DNA from: Torymus aiolomorphi | Taxonomy: Eukaryota > Arthropoda > Insecta > Hymenoptera > Torymidae | Assembly: GCA_036365515.1 (NCBI GenBank) | Contig: CM070875.1 | Span: 92,756,628-92,820,627, forward strand | DNA: 64,000 nt | Reading direction: 5' to 3' | Shown: one piece after another, positions 10,642 to 20,619 of the stretch | Layout of the letters: each line of letters opens with the position of its first letter | Numbering within the stretch: position 1 is the stretch's first letter | Position numbers and translations under genes: made by a program | Notes under the pieces: generated by a model | What the model was told of the DNA's origin: nothing | The model's database searches: none | The model's input: only the letters and a program-made list of their open reading frames with translations

Positions 10642-13600
10642 ATGACTGAAGAAATTATAAGTGAGTGTCTTGAACAAGTGCACCTGTTAAATAAAGGTGT
10701 AGACTTACTTTGTGCACAGAACGTGGATATAAATACAATCAACCGATGGAAAAAACATTGTCTTTCATCTAAAAAAATTTGAAACGTATTCTTAAATATA
10801 ATAATTTAGTAGTTTCACAGAAGCAAAGTATTTTACATGCAATGGGACGACTTATATGCCTTATTATTAGACTAGATACTCTATTAAAACGAGGTGCAGG
10901 AGTTGCACAGCAAACAATTAAAAATAGAGTACGTTGGATAGACATTGATAGTGCTTTTGGAAAACGTATGCGGACAAGTATCGTTGCAAATATTGCGCAC
11001 ATTGATGTCCATTCTTTTTTAGATGATGTCAAAATTTTATTTACTCGTTATGTAAAAAAATTATTTAAAGAAAATTATATTGATGCTTTAAAAATTAACG
11101 CAGTTCTTCTATGTAAGTACAAACAAGAGTTAAACAGCAACGGTGAAAAAAAAGAAAAAATTGAAGAAAAGCATTTTAATACAAAAAATGCTGAAATTTT
11201 TCTTTCAACAGATCTTGAGCAATGGTTCAATGAGAATATTAAAACTCCTCTGACATCTGACATTGAAGAATTTCAAGATAGAGATTCAGGTTGGTCTCTG
11301 CACTCCATACTAAATATTCAGATTAATATAAATAAATATAATCCTATGCGTAGTGGTAGTTCATACATTCCTTTGCCAAAATTTATTCAAAACAAGAAGG
11401 CTTGTATTAACGTACAAAATAGTGATAATCAGTGTTTTAAGTGGTCTATTTTAGCAGCTTTACATCCAATACCTACAAAAAATAATCCTTACAGATTAAT
11501 AAATTATTTATTACACGCCGAAGAACTAAATATGAAAAATATAGACTTTCCTGTACCCTTAGGACAAATACAGAAATTTGAGAAACAGAATTCTGAAATA
11601 TCAGTTAATGTTTTTGGACTTAATGGTAAAAATATTGTACCATTATACTTAACATCTAGTAAAAAACTAAACCATGTAAATCTTCTTTTGATTGAAGAAA
11701 TGGGTGATGAAAATGAAATGTTTCAAGATACAATATTTCATTACGTCTACATAAAAAACTTGTCCAGACTTGTAGGGAGAAGCCTTTCACATCATAAAGA
11801 AAAATGTTATATTTGTGATAGATGTTTACATTTTTTAATGATTCAAATAGTCTAGCTAAACATGAAATATACTGTAGTCAACTTAATAACTGTAGAATTA
11901 ATCTACCTGAAGACGGTAAAAATATCATAGAATTTAAAAATTACAAACATAAAGAAAAAATACCTTTTATAATTTGTGCTGATTGTGAATGTTTATTGAA
12001 GTCTGTTATTGAGTGTAAAAATGAAGAAAGTAATACAGCTGTTTTTCAAAGACATGAAATATTTAGTATTGGTTATTATTTAAAATGCAGTTATAATGAT
12101 TGTCTTTCATATTATAGAAGCTATAGAGGTAAAAATGCAGCTCTTTGGTTCGCTACAGAATTAAAATGTATAGCAAAATTGATTGAAAATATATATTGTA
12201 ATGCAGAACCTATGGAAACGCTAACATTAGAGCAAAATGTTGCATTTTTTCAAGCTGAAACATATCATATATGTTGTAAGCCATTCAATAATACTAGCAT
12301 TAAAGTTCATGATCATTCACACCTTGATAAAACATATAGAGGACCAGCTCATGCATCTTGTAATCTTAATTATAAAGATTCACGAATTATACCTGTAGTA
12401 TTTCATAATCTTAGTGGGTAAGATGCTCATTTTATTATACAAGATGTTTCTAATCATTTTCCCGGAAAAGTTGATTTGCTGCCTTTAAACAAGGAAAGAT
12501 ATATTACTTTTACAAAACATATAGAAAATAGTAATATAAAATTTCGATTTATTGATTCTTTTAAATTTATGGCTTCTTCGTTAGATAAATTAGCATCTTA
12601 TCTCGATGAATACAATATTATATACTCTCAATTTCCAGGCTTGGATGAAAAAAAAGTTAAATTGCTTACAAGAAAAGGTATTTTACCATATGAATATATT
12701 GATTCTTGGGAAAAATTAGATGAAACAAAATTACCAGCAAAGGATAAATTTTATAGTACACTTAATGATTCAAACATATCAGATGAAGATTATAATCATG
12801 CACAAAAAATCTGGGATGTTTTTAATATAAAGAGTCTTGGTGAATATTCTGATCTGTACATGAAAACAGATATTTTACTGTTAGCTGATGTGTTTGAAAA
12901 TTTTAGACATCAATGTATGAAATCATATGGACTTGATCCAGCTCATTATTATACTACACCTGGTTTTTCTTGGGATGTAATGCTTAAATGCACAGGAGGC
13001 AAATTAAGTCTTCTAACAGACATAGACATGCTTTTATTTATCGAATGTGGTATTAGAGGCGGTTTAAGCCAATGTTCAAATCGTTACGCTGCTGCTAATA
13101 ATAAATACATGAAAGATTATAAAGAAAATGAAGACGATGTGTATTTAATGTATTTTGATGCTAATAATTTATATGGCTGGGCAATGACACAAGCTCTTCC
13201 TTATGACTCATTTGAGTGGGTTGAGGATTACGAAAATTTTAATTACAATGTTGATGATAATGCTTCGATTGGTTATATTTTAGAAGTTGATTTAGACTAT
13301 CCTTCAGAAATTCATGATGAACACAATGATTTGCCATTTTGTCCAGAGCATATAAAACCGCCTGGATCAAAACAAACAAAGTTTTGCGCTACATTGATGA
13401 ACAAACGTAACTACGTTATTCATTATCGTTATCTAAAACAAGCAATTGCACATGGACTTCGACTTGTTAAGATACATAAAGTTTTAAAATTCAAACAATC
13501 TCCATGGCTCAAATCTTATATTGATTTGAATAGTTCTATGAGAGCAAATGCAAAAAATGAATTTGAAAAAAATCTCTTCAAATTAATGAATAATGCTGTT

Positions 13601-14359
13601 TACGGAAAAACTATGGAAAATGTACGTAAACGCGTTGATGTGAAACTTTTAACACAATGGGAAGGAAGATATGGCTTAGAAGCTTATATTTCAAAACCAA
13701 ATTTTCATAACAGTGCTATATTTAATGAAAATTTAGTAGCTGTTGAACTAAGAAAGGTAGAAATTTTAATGGATAAACCAATATATGTGGGACTCACCGT
13801 TCTGGATGTATCCAAGATACTCATGTACAGTTTTCATTATGATTACATGCATAAAATGTATAATAATAATTGTAAGCTTCTTTATACTGATACTGATAGT
13901 TTAATTTATTCTATAAAATGTCATGATATTTATAATGATATTAAATTGAATATTCATTATTTTGATACTTCAGAATATTTAGTGAACAATGAATTTGGTA
14001 TTCTACAAGTAAATAAAAAAATTGTTGGACTTCTGAAAGACGAGTGTAATGGAAAAATACTCACAGAATTCGTAGGATTAAGAAGTAAAATGTACAGTAC
14101 ACGTGTAAATGGAGAAGATGCTACAAAAAAAATCAAAGGGATTAAAACTGCTGTTATGAAAACTATAACTTTTGATGATTACGTTAATTGTTTGAAAGAT
14201 TTATTGATTTAAAAGCGAAAACAGTGTATGATACGATCAAAGTTACATAAAGTTGAAACAATAAGACAAGAAAAGATTGCACTAAGTCCTTATGATGATA
14301 AAAGATGCTTACAAGAAGGTGGCACAGAGACACTTGCTTGGGGACATTATAATATGTAA
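10642..14359 (+). pseudogene. Protein-primed family B DNA polymerase of element A (broken)
   Basis: Polinton/adintovirus PolB that would replicate the element's linear genome. Visible parts: an N-terminal region with the conserved DIDSAFGKRMRT and EFQDRDSGWSL blocks; exonuclease motif DCECLL (about 11978-11995); YMKTDILLLADVFE; polymerase motif A DANNLYGW (about 13157); motif B NNAVYGKTM (about 13588); motif C YTDTDSL (about 13883); and the family's usual WGHY ending near 14350. Breaks: a frameshift in the A-run near 10775 (the likely ATG at 10642 is in another frame), a frameshift near 11835, TAA at 12419-12421 and TAA at 14210-14212. All catalytic motifs visible are preserved, so decay is recent relative to divergence. 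A GT donor inside the last codons could splice it to the following PPP1R15-like exon. Confidence 0.88.
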
Positions 14360-14426
14360 ATTATTTTTTTAAATTTAAATCAAACATAAATAAATTATAA
14401 ATTAAAATAGTAAACATTTATTTCAG

Positions 14427-14637
14427 GTGTAAGCAGGTAAAGCGCGTTCGTTTTCAAGAAAATATATCTATTCATGTAATGCATACTTGGCTATATGCAT
14501 ATCAAAACGCTCGACGAGGTGAATGGGAAATGTTTGCACGTGATCGTGAACGGTTTCGATTAAGAATTAAAAAACTTAGTAAAGTACTTGATCCAATAAT
14601 TTTAACAAAATGTGAGGAATTTAAAAAAAATAAATAA
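14427..14637 (+). CDS. PPP1R15/GADD34-like PP1-binding domain
   Basis: A 70-codon exon following a good acceptor (TTTATTTCAG, ending 14426) and ending TAA at 14635-14637. It contains the PP1-docking RVRF motif (14443-14454), a valine/isoleucine strand, a Trp, then ARRGEWE and ARDRERF (14536-14556) followed by a basic helix. This order matches the conserved C-terminal domain of PPP1R15A/B, which recruits PP1 to dephosphorylate eIF2alpha. The same module is known in herpes simplex ICP34.5 and African swine fever virus DP71L. No ATG precedes it. A GTAAAT donor at 14356 in the last PolB codons would splice it in frame (71-base intron), giving either a fusion or a remnant of a separate gene. It is convergent with the integrase gene. 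Function in translation-shutoff evasion is inferred from the family. Confidence 0.75.
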
Positions 14638-14741
14638 ATACATTTTTATATTGATATCATTTATTGTTATCTTAAAATATATATTACATGTAATTTTTTA
14701 TAATTTTAATAAAAATATATTACAAATTTCAGATTTTCCTA

Positions 14742-15872
14742 TTAATCTTTTATATAATTTTTATCTATCCAACTATTATGAGAATTATCAAAACCTAACC
14801 ATTTTACATCTTTAATACCACGTTTAATAACATCTTTATTACCACGTTTTTTCAATATTTTTTCTACTAGATAAATATCAGGATATTTAGTCTTCAGAAG
14901 TTCTTCAGCATAAAATCCTCCAGCAATTGTTTTGTTCTGGTAATCCTTTAAGTGGTAAGTCACAGGAACTGTATTAATAACTTCACAAACAGTAAAAATT
15001 TCAGTTGACCAATTTGTTGTGTAACCTTTCTCAAAAATTTGTTTACTTTTACTTACTCTGACTTTGTCATCGATTTTAAATTTTACTTTATCAATTATTC
15101 TTTTTTGAGATTTACTAACTCGACTAAGAATTTGTTGCACCTTTGATGGAGTTACATCTTTTGGTTTCATTCCAATGGTTCGATGATATGTGCTATTATA
15201 TTGTGATACTAAATCAGGTAAAATATCTATCCATGTATAATTACCACGCAAACTAAATTTTTTTCACATTTTATTTTTTAAAGTACGATTAAATCGTTCA
15301 CATATTGATGCTTTTAGATTACTATATGTTGAATACAAATTCACATTGTAACGTTGCATGAGATCTTGAAAGTTTTTGTTATAAAATTCTTTACCACGAT
15401 CAGTTTGTAGATTTTTTGGTATGCGACCTTCTTGAAATATTGATTCCATACTTTTACTAACATCTTTACCACTTTTTTGTTTTACTGGAATAGCCCAAGC
15501 AAACTTTGAAAGGGTATCTAATACAGTAAGCAAATATTTATAACCTTTATTTTTATACGCATATGGAATCATTTCTACTAAATCAGCTTGCCATGTTTCA
15601 TCTATATCACGCAAATCAAACTTTCGACGCTGATAATTACGTCGAGCTGGTTTATGAAGTTCTTCTACTAGCTGTTTATGTTCCATTCTTCTTCTTCTTT
15701 AAAATTTTTTATATCCTTTCTTTTCAGGTTGAGAATAAGTATTAGTAGAATATTTTTTCCAATCAAAGCTAGATTTTTCAGTATATTTTGTACATTCAAA
15801 ATTATGTGTCTCCTTTTTTCGTTCAGCCTCCTTGAAAAGAGTATATTTTATATCTTTGTATTTCTGCTCCAT
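14742..15872 (-). pseudogene. Retrovirus-like integrase with chromodomain, element A (broken)
   Basis: DDE integrase for element insertion. The core shows QADL (first Asp), LQTDRGKEF (second Asp) and SICERFNRTLK (Glu, 34 residues after the second Asp, a D,D35E arrangement). The C-terminus ends in a chromodomain-like VEKILKKR...WLGFDNSHNSWI block. A TGA at 15264-15266 interrupts the frame just after the core; the same frame continues. A TAA at 15699-15701 separates the core from a 57-codon N-terminal segment starting ATG at 15872, about 35 bases below a TATA box. So either two nonsense mutations broke one gene, or the 57-codon segment is a separate small gene. It is convergent with PolB. Confidence 0.88.
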
Positions 15873-15905
15873 TATACTTAATGCACATTTAAAGAGCGTG
15901 TGAAA

Positions 15906-15917
15906 GTATTTATAGTT
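15906..15917 (-). promoter_or_regulatory. TATA box of the integrase gene
   Basis: Reads AACTATAAATAC on the minus strand, about 35 bases upstream of the ATG at 15872. The spacing supports that ATG as the true start of the integrase transcript. Confidence 0.45.
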
Positions 15918-15944
15918 TTGCAGCGTTGCTTATGGAGAGAATGA

Positions 15945-16288
15945 CTAATTTTCATTTATCAACTTTTTAATCTCTTGAATATTTATGTCATGTTTGTTTA
16001 GTTTTTCATCAATTTCATCTCGGTGATTTTCAACGATTACATCTAAATCTTGAATATCAGATTTTATTTTTTTATAATATCCAATACGCTATCAATTTCA
16101 GCTCTGACTATTCGATGTAAAGTTATTAAATTTACAGCATCAGTCAATTCATTAGGAGCTGCAACATTACACAGTCTTTTATTGTCAATGTCATACTCAC
16201 CATTATCTGTGAATTTATATCCAATACCGGCAGGACCTGGAATACCTTGAATTTCATTTAAATGACGTCCAAACACATCTACACTCAT
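15945..16288 (-). pseudogene. Fibre-like structural protein (frameshifted)
   Basis: Starts MSVDVFGRHL, carries a collagen-like GIPGPAGIG turn, then the block KRLCNVAAPNELTDAVNL, which resembles shaft-to-knob connectors of viral and phage trimeric fibres, then a coiled coil. The frame stops at 16064 in an A-run. A one-base shift continues about 40 further coiled-coil residues (DLDVIVENHRDEIDEKL and onward) to a TAG at about 15945. I infer a trimeric host-attachment fibre or spike; there is no receptor-binding domain that I recognise. It follows the 337-residue gene on the same strand with an 8-base gap. Confidence 0.5.
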
Positions 16289-16295
16289 CTTAAAT

Positions 16296-17309
16296 TTAAT
16301 GTATAATATTAGCTTCACGTAGCTCCTCTATGATCGAGTGAATTTCGTTTATATGATTCTGATTACCAGCTGATTTATCAGCTAATAATAATTTTAATCG
16401 TTCTACTAATTCATTAGGATCATCCCAGTATATATAGTCAATATTGGTCATTCTTCGTGCTATCTTAAATGGTGGGGGTAAAGTTAATCCTTTACCACTT
16501 GTAGAGGAACGTTTAGACGGTTTTATTAATTTAGAAATAAAATTCTTGTATTTCAACGTATTTTGCTCACGAACAGATTCTTCTGATTTATAATATTTTC
16601 TGTAAGCATTAGTCATATTTAAGATTTCTCCATAGTTACTCATATCTTTATTTGAAATAAGGCTTTCATTTGGTTCTTTTTTAAATATTAGTTCTACAAA
16701 ACCCTGACTTTTCACATACGTTCTATCATCTATAATTATATAATTATCATTAAAATATATAGAAACATTACCAATCATATAACCTCCACGCAACTTACGT
16801 ACACCATTTGTAGTATCTAGTGATTCAGTTTTATTGTTATCCAACATTTGCAAATATTCAGTAATATCATTCCTTGTTGATAATTCAGTTTTACCTTTAT
16901 TTGAAATTTGTAAATATTCATTAATATTATCACTTTTTAATGTAGTGTTATTATCATTATCATCTTCAATATTTTCACTTTCACTTCTTGCTGATTCAAA
17001 TGAAGTATCATACTCATTTTCTATCTCTTGTTTTTCATCTTTCTCTTTTTTTTTAACTTTCTCTTCCTTTTTTATACTATTTCGCTTATTTTTTATTACT
17101 AATTCATTTTGATTTTTTATTTCTTGATTAGCTGTTTCAGAAACGTTCAATAATTTTTCTAATGGTTGAACGATTGGCTTAAATGTTTCATTCATAACTT
17201 TTTCAATGTCTAATTTACTTGATTTCAACAGTTTATATTTTTGTTTGATAGCATTACGTGCTTTTTCCATTTGTTGTAAAATATTGATCTCGTCGGTAAA
17301 GTTAGCCAT
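16296..17309 (-). CDS. Conserved adintovirus protein, 337 aa
   Basis: Intact. It has an N-terminal helical/coiled-coil part (EINILQQMEKARNAIKQKYK), a very acidic and asparagine-rich linker (about 100-165) with a duplicated EYLQ(I/M) segment, then a conserved domain beginning GGYMIGNVSIYF and ending NELVERLKLLL...EIHSIIEELREANI. This domain pattern is a regular companion of the ATPase and capsid genes in insect Polintons. Element B encodes the positional counterpart at 30810. Function is unproven; a virion or packaging role is inferred from the neighbours. The start is the ATG at 17309, and the stop lies 8 bases before the fibre-like gene. Confidence 0.65.
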   Translation of the reverse strand: MANFTDEINILQQMEKARNAIKQKYKLLKSSKLDIEKVMNETFKPIVQPLEKLLNVSETANQEIKNQNELVIKNKRNSIKKEEKVKKKEKDEKQEIENEYDTSFESARSESENIEDDNDNNTTLKSDNINEYLQISNKGKTELSTRNDITEYLQMLDNNKTESLDTTNGVRKLRGGYMIGNVSIYFNDNYIIIDDRTYVKSQGFVELIFKKEPNESLISNKDMSNYGEILNMTNAYRKYYKSEESVREQNTLKYKNFISKLIKPSKRSSTSGKGLTLPPPFKIARRMTNIDYIYWDDPNELVERLKLLLADKSAGNQNHINEIHSIIEELREANIIH

Positions 17310-17340
17310 CTTATTAGTTCAATGTCTAATGACATACTAT

Positions 17341-18054
17341 TTAATTAGTTTCCAAACGACTTATATTTATAAAAAAACAATCAAATCCTTTTCTATATCT
17401 ATCATTATTAATTTCACGCTCTTTATCGATTACGAGAAAAGTATGTTTATCATTCCAACAAGATGAACATAAATTTTTAAAAGATTGATATGTCATATCA
17501 GTGGTAACATGATCATTGTAAATGTGCTTTAAGTTTATATCATCTTGACGAAACACAATTAAAAAATTAATATTGTCACGTACTAAATGCTTAGGAACTT
17601 GTGCATAAGATTGACAGAGATAGAAACAGTCAACATTTTTATGTCTACCCATACAATAAAACGCTTTAACATTATCTTGTTTTTCACATGCTATATCATC
17701 GAATATCATAATAGAATTCGGAAGAGCTTCATCAGGTGAAATAACTGTATCATGCTCATGAAAAGATAAATATTTAATTCCTTCGATTGGCTCGATGAGT
17801 TGTGCCAGAAATTTATATTTTGGTTGATTAAGAGATTTTGAATACAAATAAATATTTTCGAACTTTAAACTATGTGGATGAGTTAAAAGTGCTAGTAAAG
17901 TATTTGTTTTACCACCATTTGAAGGGCCTGTGATGCATGCTCTAATGTTATTTGAAAGTAGTTCTCCGTGTCGTTTATATTTTTCTCTATGTGGCTCAGT
18001 AAAAGTATCAAAATTTATCACAGGTAATTTAATAGTTTGTTTTTTAAAATCCAT
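17341..18054 (-). CDS. FtsK/HerA-type DNA-packaging ATPase, element A
   Basis: 237 residues, intact. Walker A GPSNGGKT at 43-50, Walker B SIMIFDD at 114-120, and the typical sensor-like LCQSYAQVP segment after it. The length fits the small packaging ATPases of Polintons and adintoviruses, which pump the genome into the capsid. It is transcribed divergently from the PLA2 gene across a 94-base spacer holding TATA boxes, and lies upstream of the conserved 337-residue gene on the same strand with a 31-base gap. No break is seen, unlike the neighbouring integrase and polymerase. Confidence 0.88.
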   Translation of the reverse strand: MDFKKQTIKLPVINFDTFTEPHREKYKRHGELLSNNIRACITGPSNGGKTNTLLALLTHPHSLKFENIYLYSKSLNQPKYKFLAQLIEPIEGIKYLSFHEHDTVISPDEALPNSIMIFDDIACEKQDNVKAFYCMGRHKNVDCFYLCQSYAQVPKHLVRDNINFLIVFRQDDINLKHIYNDHVTTDMTYQSFKNLCSSCWNDKHTFLVIDKEREINNDRYRKGFDCFFINISRLETN

Positions 18055-18148
18055 TGTGCTTGAAGTTATAAACGAAACTGTGACAGTAAGCTATAAAAGC
18101 GTGTATTTATAACCATTAAGTCAGTCAGCATAAAACTTTTAAAGAGTT
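18055..18148. promoter_or_regulatory. Compact bidirectional promoter
   Basis: A 94-base spacer between the divergent ATPase and PLA2 genes contains CTATAAAAGCG (about 18091) and TTATAACC/GGTTATAAAT in the other orientation, followed by an initiator-like TCAGTCAG about 30 bases downstream on the + strand. Each TATA could serve one direction. Confidence 0.5.
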
Positions 18149-18898
18149 ATGATCATTCATAAAGGTCGAGGATTAGTGAACAAATTCATAAATAATTTAC
18201 CATTCGAACTTCATTTACCTGGTTACCAGTATTGCGGACCAGGAACGAAATTACAACAAAGACTAAGACTTGGCGATCCCGGTATAAATCCGTTAGACGC
18301 TGCTTGCAAAGAACACGATATTGCTTATTCGAAAAACCGTGAAAACGTTGAAGCGAGAAACGTTGCAGATAAAATTTTAGCTGAAAGAGCTTGGCAACGT
18401 GTCTTAGCGAAAGACGCAAATCTAAGTGAAAAAGCAGCCGCTTACACTGTTGCGTACATCATGAAAGCTAAGTCTAAGCTTGGAATGGGGATTGGTAAGA
18501 GGAAAAAAAATAAGAAGAAGACAATGCTTACATTGAAAAAACTAATAAAATCAATGTCAAAGACTATCAAACCAAGTAATGATTCACGAATTGCTATTCA
18601 ATCAGCACCCAGAACTGCACGTAATAGTATAAAGAAGATTGGTGGTAAAAAGTATATTAATATTCCGCGAATATTGCCTGTTCCAAAAGTAGGTAGCTTT
18701 CTTCCTGCACTTATTCCAATATTTGCAGGTTTAAGTGCAGTAGGTTCGTTAGCAGGTGGCGCTGCTGGTATAGCTCAAGCTATTAATAAAGCAAACAATG
18801 CTAAACAAAAATTGGAGGAAATGAAACGACATAATGAAAAAATAGAAGCTTTGGCTCTTGGTAAAGGATTATACGAGGGTCATTTGATAAGTACCTAG
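18149..18898 (+). pseudogene. Phospholipase A2 / membrane-active capsid protein, element A (split by mariner)
   Basis: The N-terminus is a parvovirus-VP1-type PLA2 domain: calcium-loop YCGPG at 28-32 and catalytic CKEHDIAY with His56-Asp57. A lysine-rich linker follows (about 110-145). Then comes a hydrophobic glycine/alanine helix (LPALIPIFAGLSAVGSLAGG) and a coiled segment typical of Polinton membrane-active or protein VI-like internal proteins. The last codons before 18874 run into the mariner insertion. The same frame resumes after its 3' TA at 20087 and ends a few codons later in a lysine-rich tail, so the interruption is the only visible damage. The role inferred from the family is membrane breach during entry. 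Confidence 0.82.
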
Positions 18899-20086
18899 CC
18901 TACAAATGAAAACACCAAAATTTCACAAAAAATAAAATTTATTTTTCAATGTAGTCTCCTTTTAGTTGAATACACTTGGTCCAGCGGTGTTCCAATTTTT
19001 TTAACCCCGTTGAGAAAAATGTTTTCTCTTGGTTTGCAAAATAGGCCTCCGTGGCGGCGATTATTTCGTTATTGGAGTGGAATCTCTTCCCGGCGAGCGA
19101 ATTTTTTACCAATTTAGCCGTGGCGAGTGCAGAAGTGTGAGCCGGTGCATTATCGTGGTGGAAAAGCACTTTCTTTTTAGACAAATGGGGCCGTTTTTCT
19201 TCTAACACGGCGTCAAATCGGCTCAATAGTTTGGCGTAGTACTGTCCTGTGACCGTTTTGCCCTTCTCCAGATAGTCAATAAAAATCACACCTTGAGAAT
19301 CCCAGAAAACAGTGGCCATCACCTTTCCGGCCGACGGGACCGTCTTCGCCTTCTTCGGAGCAGGTTCACCGGGTAAGGTCCACTGTTTTAACTTATCCTT
19401 GGTCTCTGGAGTGTAGTAGTGAATCCATGTTTCGTCGACGGTCACGTAACGACGCAAAAACTCTTTTGGATTGCGATTAAACAGCTCCAAACACTGCTCT
19501 GAACTGGTCACACGGATGCGCTTGTTGTCTGCAGTCAGCAAACGCCGCACCCACCTTGCTGACAGCTTCCTCATGCCTAAAATCTCATGTAGGATATGCC
19601 ACACGCGTTCTTCTGAGATGCCTACTATCGCAGCTATCTCGTGCACCTTTAATCGGCGATCTGACAAAACGATATCGTGTATTTTTGTCACGTTCTCCTC
19701 CGTAGTGGCTGTTTTCGGAGCACCTGGGCGTGGATCATCAAAAACCTACGTACGACCACGTTGAAACTCGTTGTACCAAAATTTAACGGTCGCCATCGAA
19801 GGAGAAGCATCCCCATACACTGCATCCAAGCGTTCTTTAATTTCACTGCGCGATTTCCCTTCCAAAAACAAGAATCGAATCACCGACCGATATTGTTCTT
19901 TCTCCATTTTTTCAAAAATCAACGGACACATTTGCTTTCGCACACTCTCAAAAATAAACTATAACTCCGATCCGGCTGAAATTTCGTCTGTAACCGTTTA
20001 CAGGAAGATACTGCACTGTAGTGTATTTCTGGTGCGATAGTGGCACCATCTGGCGGTGAGGCTAGGTACTTGTCAAATGACCCTCG
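18874..20086 (-). mobile_element. Mariner-family transposon
   Basis: 1,213 bp with near-perfect terminal inverted repeats beginning CGAGGGTCATTTGA(T/C)AAGT, flanked by TA duplications (18872-18873, 20087-20088), the known target of mariners. It inserted into the 3' end of the PLA2 gene of element A and therefore is younger than element A. The transposase lies on the minus strand and is dead. Confidence 0.95.
18939..19907 (-). pseudogene. Mariner transposase (broken)
   Basis: A helix-turn-helix N-terminus starts MEKEQYRSVIRFLF at 19907. An in-frame TAG falls between GRT and VFDDPRPG (about 19743-19745). The catalytic Asp residues in VTVDETWIHYY and HHDNAPAHT are present. The segment that should hold the third catalytic Asp (the SPDLAPSD-type motif of the family) is missing: the sequence jumps from ATAKLV to KNSLAGKRF, an in-frame deletion of roughly 25 codons. 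Both defects make it inactive. Confidence 0.92.
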
Positions 20087-20241
20087 TACTTGAAACCTTA
20101 TCAAAAAGGATATGGGATTTGCTTGAAGAAAAAAAAGTAATAAAAAAAAAAAAGTTCTTCACGAGAGAATAAAACATTATTAAAGTAATACTTCCGAAAC
20201 GTGCTTTAACAAATTTAGATTTAAGAAAATATGCTCATCAC

Positions 20242-20589
20242 TTGAAAATATTTAATTTTAGAGGAGTATTCATGAGGAATGCATTACCATCAAATGGACC
20301 ACTGTATAATGAGTCAGCTATCATTAATCTTGATGATAGTACAGGTCCCGGTACACATTGGGTAGCTTATAAAAAAAATGGTAAAAATGTTATCTATTTT
20401 GATAGTTTTGGTGATTTACAGCCTCCAATGGATCTTATACAATATTGGAATGTTGAAAAAATTAAATATAATTATCAGCAGTATCAAACATTTAATTCAT
20501 TTATATGTGGTCATCTTTGTTTAAAATTTTTATGTAATTTACTTGATCATTCTGACAATTATAATCTATATAAGAAGATTCCCCGCTAA
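20242..20589 (+). CDS. Adenain-like cysteine protease, element A
   Basis: Maturation protease of the adenovirus/Polinton family, expected to cleave capsid and core precursors. Catalytic set: His39 in THWVAY, Asp54 in YFDSFG, Gln82 and Cys89 in ICGHLCL; the Gln-Cys spacing of seven matches adenain. The codon at 20242 is TTG; the frame is open upstream to about 20160 without an ATG, and those residues also look like family N-terminus, so the real start is upstream or in a spliced leader. It lies between the PLA2 gene and the minor capsid gene on the same strand. The C-terminus ends in KKIPR. Confidence 0.82.
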   Translation: MKIFNFRGVFMRNALPSNGPLYNESAIINLDDSTGPGTHWVAYKKNGKNVIYFDSFGDLQPPMDLIQYWNVEKIKYNYQQYQTFNSFICGHLCLKFLCNLLDHSDNYNLYKKIPR

Positions 20590-20619
20590 ATCAGATTCAC
20601 TTTAACTAAATTATTCAAG

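Noticed and set aside
16834..17112. Plus-strand hydrophobic ORF that could be read as a membrane protein
   Set aside because: It is the antisense of the acidic lysine-rich linker of the conserved 337-residue protein.
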